This document shows, piece after piece, positions 8,254-17,318 of a stretch of 64,000 bases of DNA. Location of the stretch: positions 186,001-250,000 of the forward strand of contig NZ_FOCQ01000004.1 in assembly GCF_900110165.1 (NCBI RefSeq), written 5' to 3'. Positions within the stretch are counted from its first letter, which is position 1. The number at the start of each line of letters is the position of its first letter. The stretch is from Lihuaxuella thermophila. GTDB taxonomy: Bacteria > Bacillota > Bacilli > Thermoactinomycetales > Thermoactinomycetaceae. Made by a program: the position numbers and the translations under genes. The notes under the pieces are model-generated. The model did not search any database. It had not been told where the DNA came from and worked only from the letters and a program-made list of their open reading frames with translations.

Positions 8254-9186
8254 TTGAACCGTTATATCATTCGGCGGCTGTTCCAGATGGTTATAACTTT
8301 ATGGGTGATTGCCACATTAACTTTTCTGATGATGAAAGCAATCCCGGGAGATCCCTTTTCCGGGGAAAAAAAGTTGCCCGAACAAGTGCTGAAAAATCTG
8401 ATGTCGTACTACCACTTGGATGAGCCGATTCCCGTTCAATATCTCATTTATATGAAGAGTCTGCTTCAACTGGATTTGGGACCTTCCATCAAATATGAGA
8501 CCCGCACGGTGAACACCATTATTTCCGAGAGTTTTCCCGTGTCTGCTCAATTGGGGACCCAGGCGCTGATCCTAGCTGTCGTGACCGGTCTTCTTCTGGG
8601 CGTGGTTGCTGCTTTGCGCCATAATCGGCTGATTGATTACGGAGCCATGTTTTTTGCCGTTCTTGGGATTTCCGTCCCCAGCTTTGTTCTGGCCCCGCTG
8701 ATGCAGAAATATTTGGCCGTGGAATGGGAGTTATTCCCGGTGGCAACGTGGGAAGGGTGGGAATACAGCATCTTGCCGTCGATCGCGCTCGCTGCATTTC
8801 CTCTGGCAACGATTACACGGCTGATGCGTTCCAGCATGGTGGAAGTGCTGACGCAAGATTATATCCGAACAGCCCGCTCCAAGGGACTGCCCCCTTATTT
8901 GGTGGTGTTCCGCCATACGATCCGCAACTCGATTTTGCCGATTGTCACCATCATTGGCCCGCTGACCGTGGGCATTTTAACAGGAAGCTTTGTCATTGAA
9001 AAAATTTTCTCCATCCCGGGCATCGGCAAATATTTTGTGGAGAGCATTTCCAATCGTGATTATCCTTTGATTATGGGTGTGACTCTGTTTTATTCCTCTC
9101 TCTTAATCTTTGTCAATTTTCTGGTCGACCTGGCTTATGGACTCATCGATCCTCGGATTCAACTGTTCAAAAAAGGGGGCAATTAA
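8254..9186 (+). CDS. Oligopeptide/dipeptide ABC transporter permease (OppB/DppB type)
   Basis: A 310-residue inner-membrane permease with about six helices. The N-terminus (LNRYIIRRLFQMVITLWVIATLTF) and the MKAIPGDPF segment are typical of the family's first permease. The cytoplasmic EAA-like loop (RTARSKGLPPYLVVFRHTIRNS) couples to the ATPase. TTG 8254 is chosen because GGGAG lies 8 nt upstream; a GTG at 8245 overlaps the ribosome site. It begins a three-gene operon. Substrate is unknown because no binding protein is present. Confidence 0.9.
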   Translation: MNRYIIRRLFQMVITLWVIATLTFLMMKAIPGDPFSGEKKLPEQVLKNLMSYYHLDEPIPVQYLIYMKSLLQLDLGPSIKYETRTVNTIISESFPVSAQLGTQALILAVVTGLLLGVVAALRHNRLIDYGAMFFAVLGISVPSFVLAPLMQKYLAVEWELFPVATWEGWEYSILPSIALAAFPLATITRLMRSSMVEVLTQDYIRTARSKGLPPYLVVFRHTIRNSILPIVTIIGPLTVGILTGSFVIEKIFSIPGIGKYFVESISNRDYPLIMGVTLFYSSLLIFVNFLVDLAYGLIDPRIQLFKKGGN

Positions 9187-9188
9187 GG

Positions 9189-10112
9189 ATGGAACCGGCT
9201 TTCAATCCTCGCTTTCAACCCGCTGTCCGTTCCCGGAACGCTTCGGAAAAAATCAAGCGCCCCCCTGCCGGCTACTGGAAAGATGCCTGGCGCAGGCTGA
9301 GGAAAAACTGGTTGGCGATGACGGGGTTGGTGTTGATTTTGCTCATCGCCCTGATGTCCGTCATCGGTCCGTGGATCTCTCCTTATGATTACAGCGAACA
9401 AAATTTGCGGACAGGCAAAAATCTGGAGCCGTCGGCTGAACACTGGTTTGGCACGGATGATTTGGGGCGTGACGTTTTTGTCCGCGTCTGGGAAGGGGGA
9501 AGGATCTCTCTCACGATCGGTTTGCTGGCCGCCTTGATCGACTTGTGTATCGGGGTGATCTACGGAGGGATCGCGGGTTATCGCGGGGGCCGCACCGATG
9601 AGATCATGATGCGGATGGTGGATGTCCTCTGGGGCCTGCCTTACTTGCTTACCGTCATTTTGTTGCTGGTGGTGATGGGGCCCGGACTGGGAACGATCAT
9701 TGTGGCCTTGACCGTCACCGGTTGGCTCCATATGGCCCGCCTGGTACGAGGACAAGTGTTGCAACTCAAAGAACAGGAATTTGTGCTGGCCGCAGTGACG
9801 CTGGGAGCGGGAACGAAGCGCCTGCTTTTCAAACACCTGATCCCCAATGCGATGGGGCCGATTATCATCATGTTGACGCTGACCGTCCCCCAAGCCATTT
9901 TCGCGGAAGCATTTCTCAGTTTTCTTGGATTGGGTGTACAAGCGCCTGTCGCCAGCTGGGGAACCATGATCAATGATGCGTTAATCACAGTATTATCCGG
10001 CGAATGGTGGCGCCTCTTTTTCCCGGCGCTCTTTCTCTCTTTAACGATGCTGGCCTTTAATGCTTTTGGCGACGGACTCAGGGATGCTCTTGACCCCAAG
10101 ATGCGAAAATAA
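9189..10112 (+). CDS. Oligopeptide/dipeptide ABC transporter permease (OppC/DppC type)
   Basis: A 307-residue second permease. It has the family's N-terminal OppC-N helix (KNWLAMTGLVLILLIALM), the HWFGTDDLGRDVFVRV motif and the EAA loop (AAVTLGAGTKRLLFKHLIPN). The start is 2 nt after the stop of the first permease, which indicates translational coupling. The two permeases should form the membrane channel. Confidence 0.92.
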   Translation: MEPAFNPRFQPAVRSRNASEKIKRPPAGYWKDAWRRLRKNWLAMTGLVLILLIALMSVIGPWISPYDYSEQNLRTGKNLEPSAEHWFGTDDLGRDVFVRVWEGGRISLTIGLLAALIDLCIGVIYGGIAGYRGGRTDEIMMRMVDVLWGLPYLLTVILLLVVMGPGLGTIIVALTVTGWLHMARLVRGQVLQLKEQEFVLAAVTLGAGTKRLLFKHLIPNAMGPIIIMLTLTVPQAIFAEAFLSFLGLGVQAPVASWGTMINDALITVLSGEWWRLFFPALFLSLTMLAFNAFGDGLRDALDPKMRK

Positions 10113-10127
10113 GAAAGGAAGAGCGGG

Positions 10128-11156
10128 ATGGAATCACTCCTCAAAGTAAGCGGACTGCAAGTTTCTTTTGAAATGGCGGCCGGGGAAGTGCAGGCGGTGC
10201 GCGGCGTCTCTTTTCACTTAAATAAAGGGGAGACGCTGGCGATTGTGGGGGAATCAGGGAGCGGCAAAAGTGTAACGGCCCTCTCCCTCGTGCGCCTGAT
10301 TCCTTCTCCTCCCGGCAAAGTGAAGAGCGGAGAAATCATTTATCAGGGGAAAGATCTCCTGAAACTCCCTGAGCGGGAATTATTTAAAATCCGCGGTTCG
10401 GAAATCGGCATGATTTTTCAGGATCCGATCTCTTCTCTCAACCCGACGATGACAGTGGGAAAGCAGATTATCGAAGGGATTCGCTGGCATCAGAAAATCG
10501 GGGTGACGGCAGCCAAAGAAAAAGCGGTTCAGATGTTGACCCTGGTGGGCATTCCCAACCCGGAAAAGAGGATTGCCCAGTATCCGCATGAATTCAGCGG
10601 CGGGATGAGGCAACGGGTGATGATCGCCATGGCGCTGGCCTGCAGTCCGAAAATGTTGATCGCCGACGAACCCACGACGGCCTTGGATGTGACCATTCAG
10701 GCACAAATCATGCGGTTGATGAAGGAGTTGCAGAAGAAAACAGGAACGGCCATTCTCTTAATTACTCACGATCTGGGTGTCGTTGCTGAAACAGCGGACA
10801 GGGTGGCTGTGATGTACGGGGGTTCCCTGGTGGAGACAGGCCTGGTAAGCGAAATCTTTTACCAAGCGCGTCATCCTTATACCTGGGGCCTGTTGGCTTC
10901 CATGCCCCGGATGGACTGGTCCAAACAGAGGGAGCTGCAGCCGATTCCGGGCTCTCCGCCGGACCTGTTTGATCCTCCCCCCGGCTGTCCGTTTGCCGAC
11001 CGTTGCCCGTATGCAATGAACGCGTGCCACGAAGAGATGCCCCCTGAAACAGACGTCTCTCCCACCCATCGGGTCGCCTGCTGGCTTGAGCACCCGGAAG
11101 CTCCTTCCGTCGACAGGGAAAAAGCGGGCTACAAAACGGTCCATGTCCCCTCTTGA
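10128..11156 (+). CDS. Oligopeptide/dipeptide ABC transporter ATP-binding protein (OppD/DppD type)
   Basis: A 342-residue ATPase with Walker A GESGSGKS (residues about 41-48), ABC signature FSGGMRQR, Walker B LIADEPT followed by TALDVT, and the switch histidine in LITHDL. The C-terminus has the OppD/DppD extension with [16 protein letters not shown], which in relatives can hold an iron-sulfur cluster. The usual second ATPase (OppF) and the solute-binding lipoprotein are absent here. The stop codon TGA (11154-11156) lies inside the -35 box of the metX promoter. Confidence 0.93.
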   Translation: MESLLKVSGLQVSFEMAAGEVQAVRGVSFHLNKGETLAIVGESGSGKSVTALSLVRLIPSPPGKVKSGEIIYQGKDLLKLPERELFKIRGSEIGMIFQDPISSLNPTMTVGKQIIEGIRWHQKIGVTAAKEKAVQMLTLVGIPNPEKRIAQYPHEFSGGMRQRVMIAMALACSPKMLIADEPTTALDVTIQAQIMRLMKELQKKTGTAILLITHDLGVVAETADRVAVMYGGSLVETGLVSEIFYQARHPYTWGLLASMPRMDWSKQRELQPIPGSPPDLFDPPPGCPFADRCPYAMNACHEEMPPETDVSPTHRVACWLEHPEAPSVDREKAGYKTVHVPS

Positions 11157-11181
11157 CAGTGGGGCAGGCCAGTAATATGAT
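11153..11181 (+). promoter_or_regulatory. Consensus sigma-A promoter of the SAM riboswitch-metX transcript
   Basis: TTGACA (11153-11158), a 17-nt spacer and TATGAT (11176-11181), near-perfect. The -35 box overlaps the oppD stop codon. Confidence 0.85.
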
Positions 11182-11230
11182 AAACGATAAATGCGTGGAA
11201 ACTTGACAAATCAATAAATTTTCACGATTT

Positions 11231-11412
11231 CTTCTTATCCAGAGTGGCGGAGGGACTGGCCCTATGATGCCCGGCAACCACGCTTGTTTCAGCGAATGGT
11301 GCCAATTCCTGCAGAACGGGATCCGTTCTGAGAGATGAGAAGAAGAGGTTTTCTCAAGGTGCTATTTGCATATATCAGCCCCTCTTCTTCGGAAGAGGGG
11401 CTTTTCATTTTC
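11231..11412 (+). promoter_or_regulatory. SAM-I riboswitch (S-box) with antiterminator and terminator
   Basis: The aptamer 11231-11342 has the S-box core: CTTATCCAGAGTGGCGGAGGG, then ACTGGCCC, GATGCCCGGCAACC and a closing GATGAGAAG that pairs back to CTTCTTATC. The terminator is an 11-bp stem (11377-11387 with 11392-11402) followed by TTTTC. The segment 11339-11348 (GAAGAAGAGG) is exactly complementary to 11381-11390, the 5' arm of the terminator, so it forms the antiterminator when SAM is absent. High SAM should therefore stop metX transcription. Confidence 0.97.
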
Positions 11413-11431
11413 TGCCAAGGGGGAAACGGGG

Positions 11432-12502
11432 ATGTTGACTCGTTTACAGAGAGAGGCGCGATTGGTGAACATCGGAGAGTTCCGTTTGGAATCGGGAGAA
11501 CGCTTGCCGGAGGTAAACATTGCCGTTGAAATTGCGGGCACCATCTCACCCGGCAAAAATAATGTCATATTATTGTGCCATGCTTTGACGGGGGATACGC
11601 GCGCAGTTGGCGATTCAACCGGTCCGGGCTGGTGGGACGGGATGATCGGGGAGGATGGATTTATCGACCTCCACCGGTTTGCGGTGGTTACGATGAACGT
11701 ATTGGGAGGGTGCGGAGGGAGCACCGGGCCTTCATCGAACAACCCCGAGACGGGCCGGCCTTACGGAAGCCGTTTTCCCAAGGTGACCATCCGGGATATG
11801 GTGAGAGCCCAGCAGCGATGTTTGCACAAGCTGGGGATCAACCGCGTGGAAGCGGTGATCGGCGGTTCGATGGGCGGGATGCTGGCCCTGGAATGGGCGA
11901 TCCTGTTCCCAAAACAAGTGAAAAAATGCATCCCCATCGCCACGGGTGCGACGTTGTCCTCCTTATCCATCGCATATAATGAAATTGGACGCCAGGCGAT
12001 CCTCACCGACCCCATGTGGCAAGGGGGGGACTACTATCCGGGACCGGGGCCCGTCAATGGTTTGGCGATCGCGAGAATGATCGGAATGGTTACCTACCGG
12101 ACGGAAAAATTGTTTGAAGAGCGCTTTCGCATGAAGCGGGCGGATAACCCTGTCACGCTCGGAGTGGCAAGTTATTTGCATTATCAGGGAAAAAAGCTGG
12201 TGAACAGATTTGATGCCAATACTTACCTTTTATTGCTCCATGCCATGGATACCCATGACATCGGACGCGGACGCGGAGGAGTCGAACGGGCGATCGCCAG
12301 AATTGAAGCGGAGATGCTGACCATCGGGATCACGGAAGACCTTTATTTTCCGGTCAGGCAGCAGAGGGAGTTGCACGAAGTCTGCTTGAAGAACAACAAG
12401 AAATCCACCTATCTTGAATTTGGCTCCCCTTATGGACATGATGCTTTTCTGATCGAATTTGACAAGTTTGGTTATCAGGTAAGGGAATTTTTGGAATCCT
12501 AG
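11432..12502 (+). CDS. metX: Homoserine O-acetyltransferase, MetX type
   Basis: An alpha/beta-hydrolase acyltransferase that activates homoserine for methionine synthesis. The 356-residue protein has the nucleophile elbow GGSMGGM (Ser about 146), the LLCHALTGD oxyanion region, NVLGGCGGSTGP and the C-terminal catalytic His in the YGHDAFL motif. ATG 11432 follows AAGGGGGAAA. It is controlled by the SAM-I riboswitch directly upstream. MetX proteins can use acetyl- or succinyl-CoA; the acetyl assignment is the family default. A second homoserine acyltransferase, metA, lies 13 kb away. Confidence 0.93.
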   Translation: MLTRLQREARLVNIGEFRLESGERLPEVNIAVEIAGTISPGKNNVILLCHALTGDTRAVGDSTGPGWWDGMIGEDGFIDLHRFAVVTMNVLGGCGGSTGPSSNNPETGRPYGSRFPKVTIRDMVRAQQRCLHKLGINRVEAVIGGSMGGMLALEWAILFPKQVKKCIPIATGATLSSLSIAYNEIGRQAILTDPMWQGGDYYPGPGPVNGLAIARMIGMVTYRTEKLFEERFRMKRADNPVTLGVASYLHYQGKKLVNRFDANTYLLLLHAMDTHDIGRGRGGVERAIARIEAEMLTIGITEDLYFPVRQQRELHEVCLKNNKKSTYLEFGSPYGHDAFLIEFDKFGYQVREFLES

Positions 12503-12507
12503 GGAGT

Positions 12508-12540
12508 GGTTGAAGCGCCAGGTCAACCTTCCCCTTTCTT
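12508..12540 (+). terminator. Probable weak terminator of metX
   Basis: GGTTGA pairs with TCAACC (plus an imperfect AGGG/CCCT extension) and is followed by TTCCCCTTTCTT. Confidence 0.45.
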
Positions 12541-12568
12541 GACGCATTTATGACAAAGGGAGTAAAAT
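12539..12568 (+). promoter_or_regulatory. Promoter of sdhCAB
   Basis: TTGACG (12539-12544), an 18-nt spacer and TAAAAT (12563-12568), about 100 nt before the sdhC start. Confidence 0.65.
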
Positions 12569-12668
12569 AAGGGCGACGAAGTGAAACCCCTTTCTGATCC
12601 AATGGTGTTTGGAAAGAGCGGTAAAGCAATACAGAACCTGCGACTAAGTCCTAGATTGGAGGCACAAG

Positions 12669-13319
12669 ATGAGCACGCAACGCAGTTTCTTCAACCGTCG
12701 GTTACACTCTTTATTGGGCGTCATACCGGTGGGCTTTTTTTTACTTGAACACTTGTATACCAACTGGCATGCCACAAAAGGGGCAAAAGCATTCATTGAG
12801 CAGGTAGAATCAATTTGGAGTCTGCCGTTTTTGCTCTTACTGGAAATCTTTTTTATTTTCTTGCCTCTGTTATACCATGGGGTTTACGGGTTATACGTGG
12901 CTTTGCAAGCGAAAAACAATGTTGGAAATTTTGGTACGTTTCGTAACTACATGTTTATGCTGCAACGGGTTACCGGTGTCATCACTTTGGTATTCGTGGC
13001 GTGGCACGTCTGGGAGACCCGGATTCAACTGGCGATTTACGACTTTACGGCAGCTGAACTCGCAAACCATACGCACCAATTGATGCAGAACCCCGTCACC
13101 CTCACCCTCTACATCATCGGAGTGGTTGCTGCGGTCTTCCATTTCAGCAATGGCATGTGGTCATTCCTGGTCAGCTGGGGTATCACGGTGGGCCCGCGTG
13201 CCCAGTATATTTCCACATGGGTATGGGGTGTTGTATTTGTTCTCGTTTCCTACCTTGGAATCAGTTCTCTGTTAGCTTTTGCAAACCCAGAATTCATGCA
13301 GCAATTGGCACAGCGTTAG
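12669..13319 (+). CDS. sdhC: Succinate dehydrogenase cytochrome b558 subunit
   Basis: A 216-residue membrane anchor that binds haem b and reduces menaquinone. It has five hydrophobic helices and the Bacillus-type pattern of conserved histidines: RRLHSLLG near residue 13, LLEHLYTNWH near 28-34, LYHGVYGLY near 70, and AWHVWE near 113. A TTGGAGG site is 8 nt upstream. As in B. subtilis it is the first gene of the complex II operon. Confidence 0.96.
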   Translation: MSTQRSFFNRRLHSLLGVIPVGFFLLEHLYTNWHATKGAKAFIEQVESIWSLPFLLLLEIFFIFLPLLYHGVYGLYVALQAKNNVGNFGTFRNYMFMLQRVTGVITLVFVAWHVWETRIQLAIYDFTAAELANHTHQLMQNPVTLTLYIIGVVAAVFHFSNGMWSFLVSWGITVGPRAQYISTWVWGVVFVLVSYLGISSLLAFANPEFMQQLAQR

Positions 13320-13335
13320 AAGGGAGCACTCGCCA

Positions 13336-15111
13336 ATGAATGAAAAAATAATCATCGTCGGCGGCGGTCTCGCTGGATTGATGGCTACACTGAAGGCAGC
13401 GGAGGCAGGCGCCAATGTTCAATTGTTTTCGATCGTTCCCGTGAAACGCTCTCACTCTGTGTGCGCACAAGGGGGCATCAACGGGGCGGTAAATACCAAA
13501 GGGGAAGGAGACTCCCCGTGGGAACACTTTGACGATACCATCTACGGGGGAGACTTTCTGGCCAACCAGCCGCCGGTAAAAGCGATGTGTGAAGCGGCTC
13601 CGGGAATCATCTATCTGATGGACCGCATGGGAGTGCCGTTTAACCGCACCCCGGAAGGTTTGATTGACTTCCGTCGTTTTGGCGGAACCAAACACCACCG
13701 GACGGCTTATGCAGGTGCCACGACAGGCCAACAACTCTTGTATGCACTTGACGAACAGGTCCGCCGTTACGAAGTGGAAGGGAAAGTAACCAAGTTTGAG
13801 CACTGGGAATTCTTATCCATCGTGCAAGATGACGAAGGCCGTTGTCGCGGAATTGTTGCGCAAAACTTGAGAAGTGGTGAAATTACCGCATTCCCGGCAG
13901 ACGCGGTCATCCTTGCGACCGGTGGACCGGGAATTATCTTTGGTAAATCCACCAACTCCATGATCAATACCGGAACGGCGGCAAGCTCTGTTTATCAACA
14001 AGGTGCTTATTACGCAAACGGTGAATTTATCCAGGTACACCCGACAGCCATCCCCGGTGATGATAAACTGCGCTTGATGTCCGAGTCCGCGCGGGGTGAA
14101 GGCGGTCGCGTCTGGACTTATAAAGACGGGAAGCCCTGGTACTTCCTTGAGGAATGGTACCCGGCTTATGGAAACCTGGTCCCGCGCGATATCGCTACCC
14201 GTGCCATCTTCAAGGTTTGTGTTGACATGAAACTCGGGATCAACGGGGAAAACATGGTTTATTTGGACCTGTCACACAAAGACCCGAAAGAGCTCGATAT
14301 CAAACTGGGCGGAATCATCGAGATCTATGAGAAATTCATGGGTGAAGATCCGCGCAAAGTTCCGATGAAAATCTTCCCGGCCGTTCACTACTCCATGGGC
14401 GGACTCTGGGTAGACTATAACCAGATGACCAACATTCCTGGTCTTTTTGCGGCCGGGGAATGTGAGTATCAATATCACGGAGCCAACCGTCTCGGGGCAA
14501 ACTCGCTCTTGTCCTGTATCTTTGGCGGAATGGTTGCCGGCCCGAAAGCGATCGAATATGTACGCGGGTTAGAGAAATCCGTCGATGATATGGAATCCCG
14601 ACTGTTTGAGACCCAGCGCAAAGTCGAGGAAGAGAAATATGAGAACATCATGAAAATGGACGGCAAGGAAAACGCGTACTTGCTCCACAAAGAGCTGGGA
14701 CAATGGATGACTGACAACGTGACGGTCGTTCGCTACAATGACCGCTTGAAAAAGACGGATGAAAAGATTCAAGAGCTGATGGAACGCTATCAAAACATCA
14801 GCATGGTAGATACCAGCAAATGGAGCAACCAGGCGGGGCCGTTTACCCGTCAATTGTGGAACATGCTGCAACTGGCTCGTGTGATTACTCTGGGGGCGTA
14901 TCATCGCAATGAGAGCCGCGGCGCTCACTACAAGCCGGAATTCCCGGATCGTAACGATGAAGACTGGCTGAAAACGACCAAAGCGAAGTTTACGCCGGAA
15001 GGTCCTGTGTTTGAGTACGAACCAGTTGACGTGTCTCTGATTAAACCGCGTCCGCGCCGTTACGATGTGGCGAAAGAGGAGACGGTCAAAGAAGGGAGCG
15101 TCAAGAAATGA
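13336..15111 (+). CDS. sdhA: Succinate dehydrogenase flavoprotein subunit
   Basis: A 591-residue catalytic subunit that oxidises succinate to fumarate with covalent FAD. It has the N-terminal IIVGGGLAGLMATLKA FAD-binding fold, the flavinylation region (RSHSVCAQGGING), the HPTAIPGD substrate loop, SARGEGGRVW and the HYSMGGLWVD motif. ATG 13336 follows AAGGGAG. The end overlaps sdhB by 4 nt (ATGA). Confidence 0.98.
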   Translation: MNEKIIIVGGGLAGLMATLKAAEAGANVQLFSIVPVKRSHSVCAQGGINGAVNTKGEGDSPWEHFDDTIYGGDFLANQPPVKAMCEAAPGIIYLMDRMGVPFNRTPEGLIDFRRFGGTKHHRTAYAGATTGQQLLYALDEQVRRYEVEGKVTKFEHWEFLSIVQDDEGRCRGIVAQNLRSGEITAFPADAVILATGGPGIIFGKSTNSMINTGTAASSVYQQGAYYANGEFIQVHPTAIPGDDKLRLMSESARGEGGRVWTYKDGKPWYFLEEWYPAYGNLVPRDIATRAIFKVCVDMKLGINGENMVYLDLSHKDPKELDIKLGGIIEIYEKFMGEDPRKVPMKIFPAVHYSMGGLWVDYNQMTNIPGLFAAGECEYQYHGANRLGANSLLSCIFGGMVAGPKAIEYVRGLEKSVDDMESRLFETQRKVEEEKYENIMKMDGKENAYLLHKELGQWMTDNVTVVRYNDRLKKTDEKIQELMERYQNISMVDTSKWSNQAGPFTRQLWNMLQLARVITLGAYHRNESRGAHYKPEFPDRNDEDWLKTTKAKFTPEGPVFEYEPVDVSLIKPRPRRYDVAKEETVKEGSVKK

Positions 15112-15860
15112 GCGAACAACAGACCATACACCTGATCGTAACCCGCCAGGATGAACCGAATGGAACGCCGTATCAAGAAGAGTTTAAGATTCCTTACCGC
15201 AAAAATATGAACGTCATCTCGGCCATGATGGAGATCCAGCGCAATCCGGTGAACGCGAAAGGGGAAAAAGTGGCCCCGGTCGCGTGGGAATCCAACTGCT
15301 TAGAAGAAGTTTGCGGCGCTTGCTCCATGGTGATCAACGGCCGTCCGCGCCAGGCTTGCACGGCTTTGATCGACAAGCTGGAACAGCCGATCCGCATTGA
15401 GCCGATGAAGACCTTCCCGGTGATTCGTGACTTGATCGTTGACCGCAGCCGCATGTTTGACGCATTAAAACGCGTGAAAGCATGGATCCCGATCGACGGA
15501 ACCCACGATCTCGGTCCGGGTCCCCGCCAGCCTGAAACCGAACGCCAGTGGCGCTATGAGCTTTCCAAGTGCATGACCTGCGGGGTCTGTCTGGAAGCTT
15601 GTCCGAATGTGAACTCCAAGTCCAACTTTATCGGGCCTTTTGCAGTGGGCCAAGTGCAACTGTTCAACTCGCATCCAACCGGTGCGATGAACAAAGAGGA
15701 GCGTTTGGGATCCCTCCTGGATGACGGCGGCTTGCAAGAGTGCGGAAACTCGCAAAACTGCGTGCAAGCGTGCCCCAAAGGAATTCCGCTCACCACTGCC
15801 ATCGCCAAAACCAACCGTGAGGCAACCAAGTATATGTTCAGAAAGTGGCTGTCTATGTAA
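15108..15860 (+). CDS. sdhB: Succinate dehydrogenase iron-sulfur subunit
   Basis: A 250-residue electron-transfer subunit with three cluster-binding sites: the plant-type 2Fe-2S site (CLEEVCGACSMVING ... QAC), the 4Fe-4S site CMTCGVCLEACP, and the 3Fe-4S site CGNSQNCVQACPKG. The start overlaps the sdhA stop in ATGA, a mark of translational coupling. A strong terminator ends the operon. Confidence 0.98.
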   Translation: MSEQQTIHLIVTRQDEPNGTPYQEEFKIPYRKNMNVISAMMEIQRNPVNAKGEKVAPVAWESNCLEEVCGACSMVINGRPRQACTALIDKLEQPIRIEPMKTFPVIRDLIVDRSRMFDALKRVKAWIPIDGTHDLGPGPRQPETERQWRYELSKCMTCGVCLEACPNVNSKSNFIGPFAVGQVQLFNSHPTGAMNKEERLGSLLDDGGLQECGNSQNCVQACPKGIPLTTAIAKTNREATKYMFRKWLSM

Positions 15861-15866
15861 TCACCA

Positions 15867-15900
15867 GCCTCTCTGCATGACCTGCAGAGAGGTTTTATTT
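15867..15900 (+). terminator. Terminator of sdhCAB
   Basis: A 10-bp perfect stem (15868-15877 with 15883-15892), a 5-nt loop, then TTTTATTTC. Confidence 0.9.
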
Positions 15901-16048
15901 CTTTGCGAGGGAGAAAACCCCCGGCTTCAGCTGTAGGGATGAGAGAGAGCGTACCACGGGCACTCCCTTTGGTCGTCGGACGAGGGAGGGTTCATTCTCT
16001 GAAAGATTGACCAAGAATCTCCCGCCATCCGGCATGGGGAGTGGTCAA
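15901..16048 (+). ncRNA. Orphan structured RNA resembling an IS200/IS605 right end (omega-RNA-like remnant)
   Basis: A 150-nt gene-free stretch shows a hairpin series typical of the 3' end of TnpB-carrying IS200/IS605 elements. It has a GAAAACCCCCGGCTTCAG hairpin (partly decayed), a CTCCCT/AGGGAG stem around GTCGTCGGACG (15963-15988), and a terminal hairpin CTCCC-GCC-atcc-GGC-at-GGGGAG ending in TGGTCAA (16048). No tnpA or tnpB gene is adjacent. If the likeness is real, the sequence after 16048 would be in the guide position. The assignment comes from remembered element ends and was not searched. The rest of the intergenic region (16049-16136) shows nothing clear. Confidence 0.45.
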
Positions 16049-16136
16049 ATGTGCGATGTTCGGACAAGTTAGATTTTTTGGAACAAGAAGATGACAGTCA
16101 GCTGGGAGTTGAGCTTCGGGATCTGTCCTGACAAAC

Positions 16137-16172
16137 GAACCAGCCCTGCCATCCAATTTGGCAGGGCTGGTT
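16137..16172. terminator. Strong bidirectional terminator hairpin
   Basis: A 14-bp perfect stem (ACCAGCCCTGCCA with its complement), an 8-nt loop and moderately T-rich flanks. It ends the DUF1002 gene on the minus strand. Confidence 0.75.
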
Positions 16173-16192
16173 GAGTACTCTTTATACTTGAT

Positions 16193-17101
16193 TTATTGCC
16201 GGGAAGAAGAGGAGGTGAAGAAATCACCGATGGCTTTGAAGAATTCTCCCAGCCATTCCAGGATCGAATCAATGATACCGCGGGTTTGCTCGTCATTGAG
16301 GATTTTGTTGATATCCCCGCGCAGATTTTCAAGTTGTGAGCTCAATTGATTCCAGTCGATGTTTAATTGAGAGAAATTTTGCGCGAACTGAACCAACTGG
16401 TTGATGGTTTGTTCATTTAAGTTGATGTTAAATTCGTTGGAAACGTTAATGATGATATCTTTATATTCTTCCGGTGTTTGCGGATTTTCTTTCGCGATTT
16501 CTTCTTTCACCCGGTTCATGAATTGAGCCGCTTTGTTCGGATCGCCGATTTGCTCTGCCACTTCGGAAGTGCGGACAATTTCTTCGTTCGCCACTTGTTT
16601 TTTGTTTTCGTCGATTTTTTGTCCGGTCGCCGTTTCAAACGCCTTGATAATTCCAGTCAGACCGGCGGTTCCGGAAACTTTGAACGGAGCGGTAACATAG
16701 ATGTCCGCATCCTTGATCCCTGCTGTGATCGCTGCGTTGGCGTACATACTCGGGGTAATGGTCGTGATGTTGTTGGTTTTTACGGAGATCCCTTTACCGC
16801 TGTCAGCGAGAACGATCTTTGCCGAAGAGATGGCACGGGTTCCGATGGTGGCTTTGCTGATATATTTACCCAGATATTGATGCTCTTCCTCATTGGTCAC
16901 TTCAATGGTCCTGACATCGGTTCCCACCCCCATCTCCTTGAGAATGGCGTCACGTTGGGTTCCCGTTAAATCTTTTCCCAAAGTCACAACGGTTTCTCCG
17001 ACGACGGCATCCGCTGAAGCCATGGACGGCACCAGCAGTGAAACAGCGGTGATTGCCGTGAGAGCAATCATCCCTATTTTTTTCCATCGTTTCAGTTTCA
17101 T
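16193..17101 (-). CDS. Secreted DUF1002 protein (YpuA-like)
   Basis: A 302-residue exported protein. The N-terminus MKLKRWKKIGMIALTAITAV with a following SMASADA site is a classical signal peptide cleaved near residue 30. The mature part begins VVGETVVTLGKDLTGTQRDAIL and has the TPSMYANAAITAGI and VSGTAGLTGI segments of DUF1002 (B. subtilis YpuA). Function is not established. Two antisigma-like amphipathic helices rich in Q and N lie in the C-terminal third, and the last residues are serine-rich. Start chosen at ATG 17101; AAGGGGG lies 12 nt upstream. Confidence 0.85.
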   Translation of the reverse strand: MKLKRWKKIGMIALTAITAVSLLVPSMASADAVVGETVVTLGKDLTGTQRDAILKEMGVGTDVRTIEVTNEEEHQYLGKYISKATIGTRAISSAKIVLADSGKGISVKTNNITTITPSMYANAAITAGIKDADIYVTAPFKVSGTAGLTGIIKAFETATGQKIDENKKQVANEEIVRTSEVAEQIGDPNKAAQFMNRVKEEIAKENPQTPEEYKDIIINVSNEFNINLNEQTINQLVQFAQNFSQLNIDWNQLSSQLENLRGDINKILNDEQTRGIIDSILEWLGEFFKAIGDFFTSSSSRQ

Positions 17102-17271
17102 TAAAAATGAAACCCCCTTTTTGGTATTCACCGGGTTATGTTCCCGATACATTCCATCCGTATCTCCCGATAAACGTTCCCGGTATACGCGTGTTTTGTT
17201 GAAGGAGAGAGGAGAATGTCGGATGAACATATCAAATCTTATTTTATCGTTTCCGGCTGTTTCTGTGAACA

Positions 17272-17312
17272 GTAAAAAAGTAGGGAATCCTTTTTCCCTA
17301 CTTTTTACCGGC
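17272..17312 (-). terminator. Terminator-like hairpin between fumarase and the DUF1002 gene
   Basis: A 14-15 bp stem (17272-17286 region with 17294-17308) has A and T runs on both sides. It sits just after the fumarase stop on the minus strand and upstream of the DUF1002 gene. Confidence 0.85.
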
Positions 17313-17318
17313 CGAGAT

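Noticed and set aside
11201-11229. A second TTGACA promoter before metX
   Set aside because: With a 17-nt spacer the -10 position reads GATTTC, and the site would start inside the aptamer. The upstream promoter fits better.
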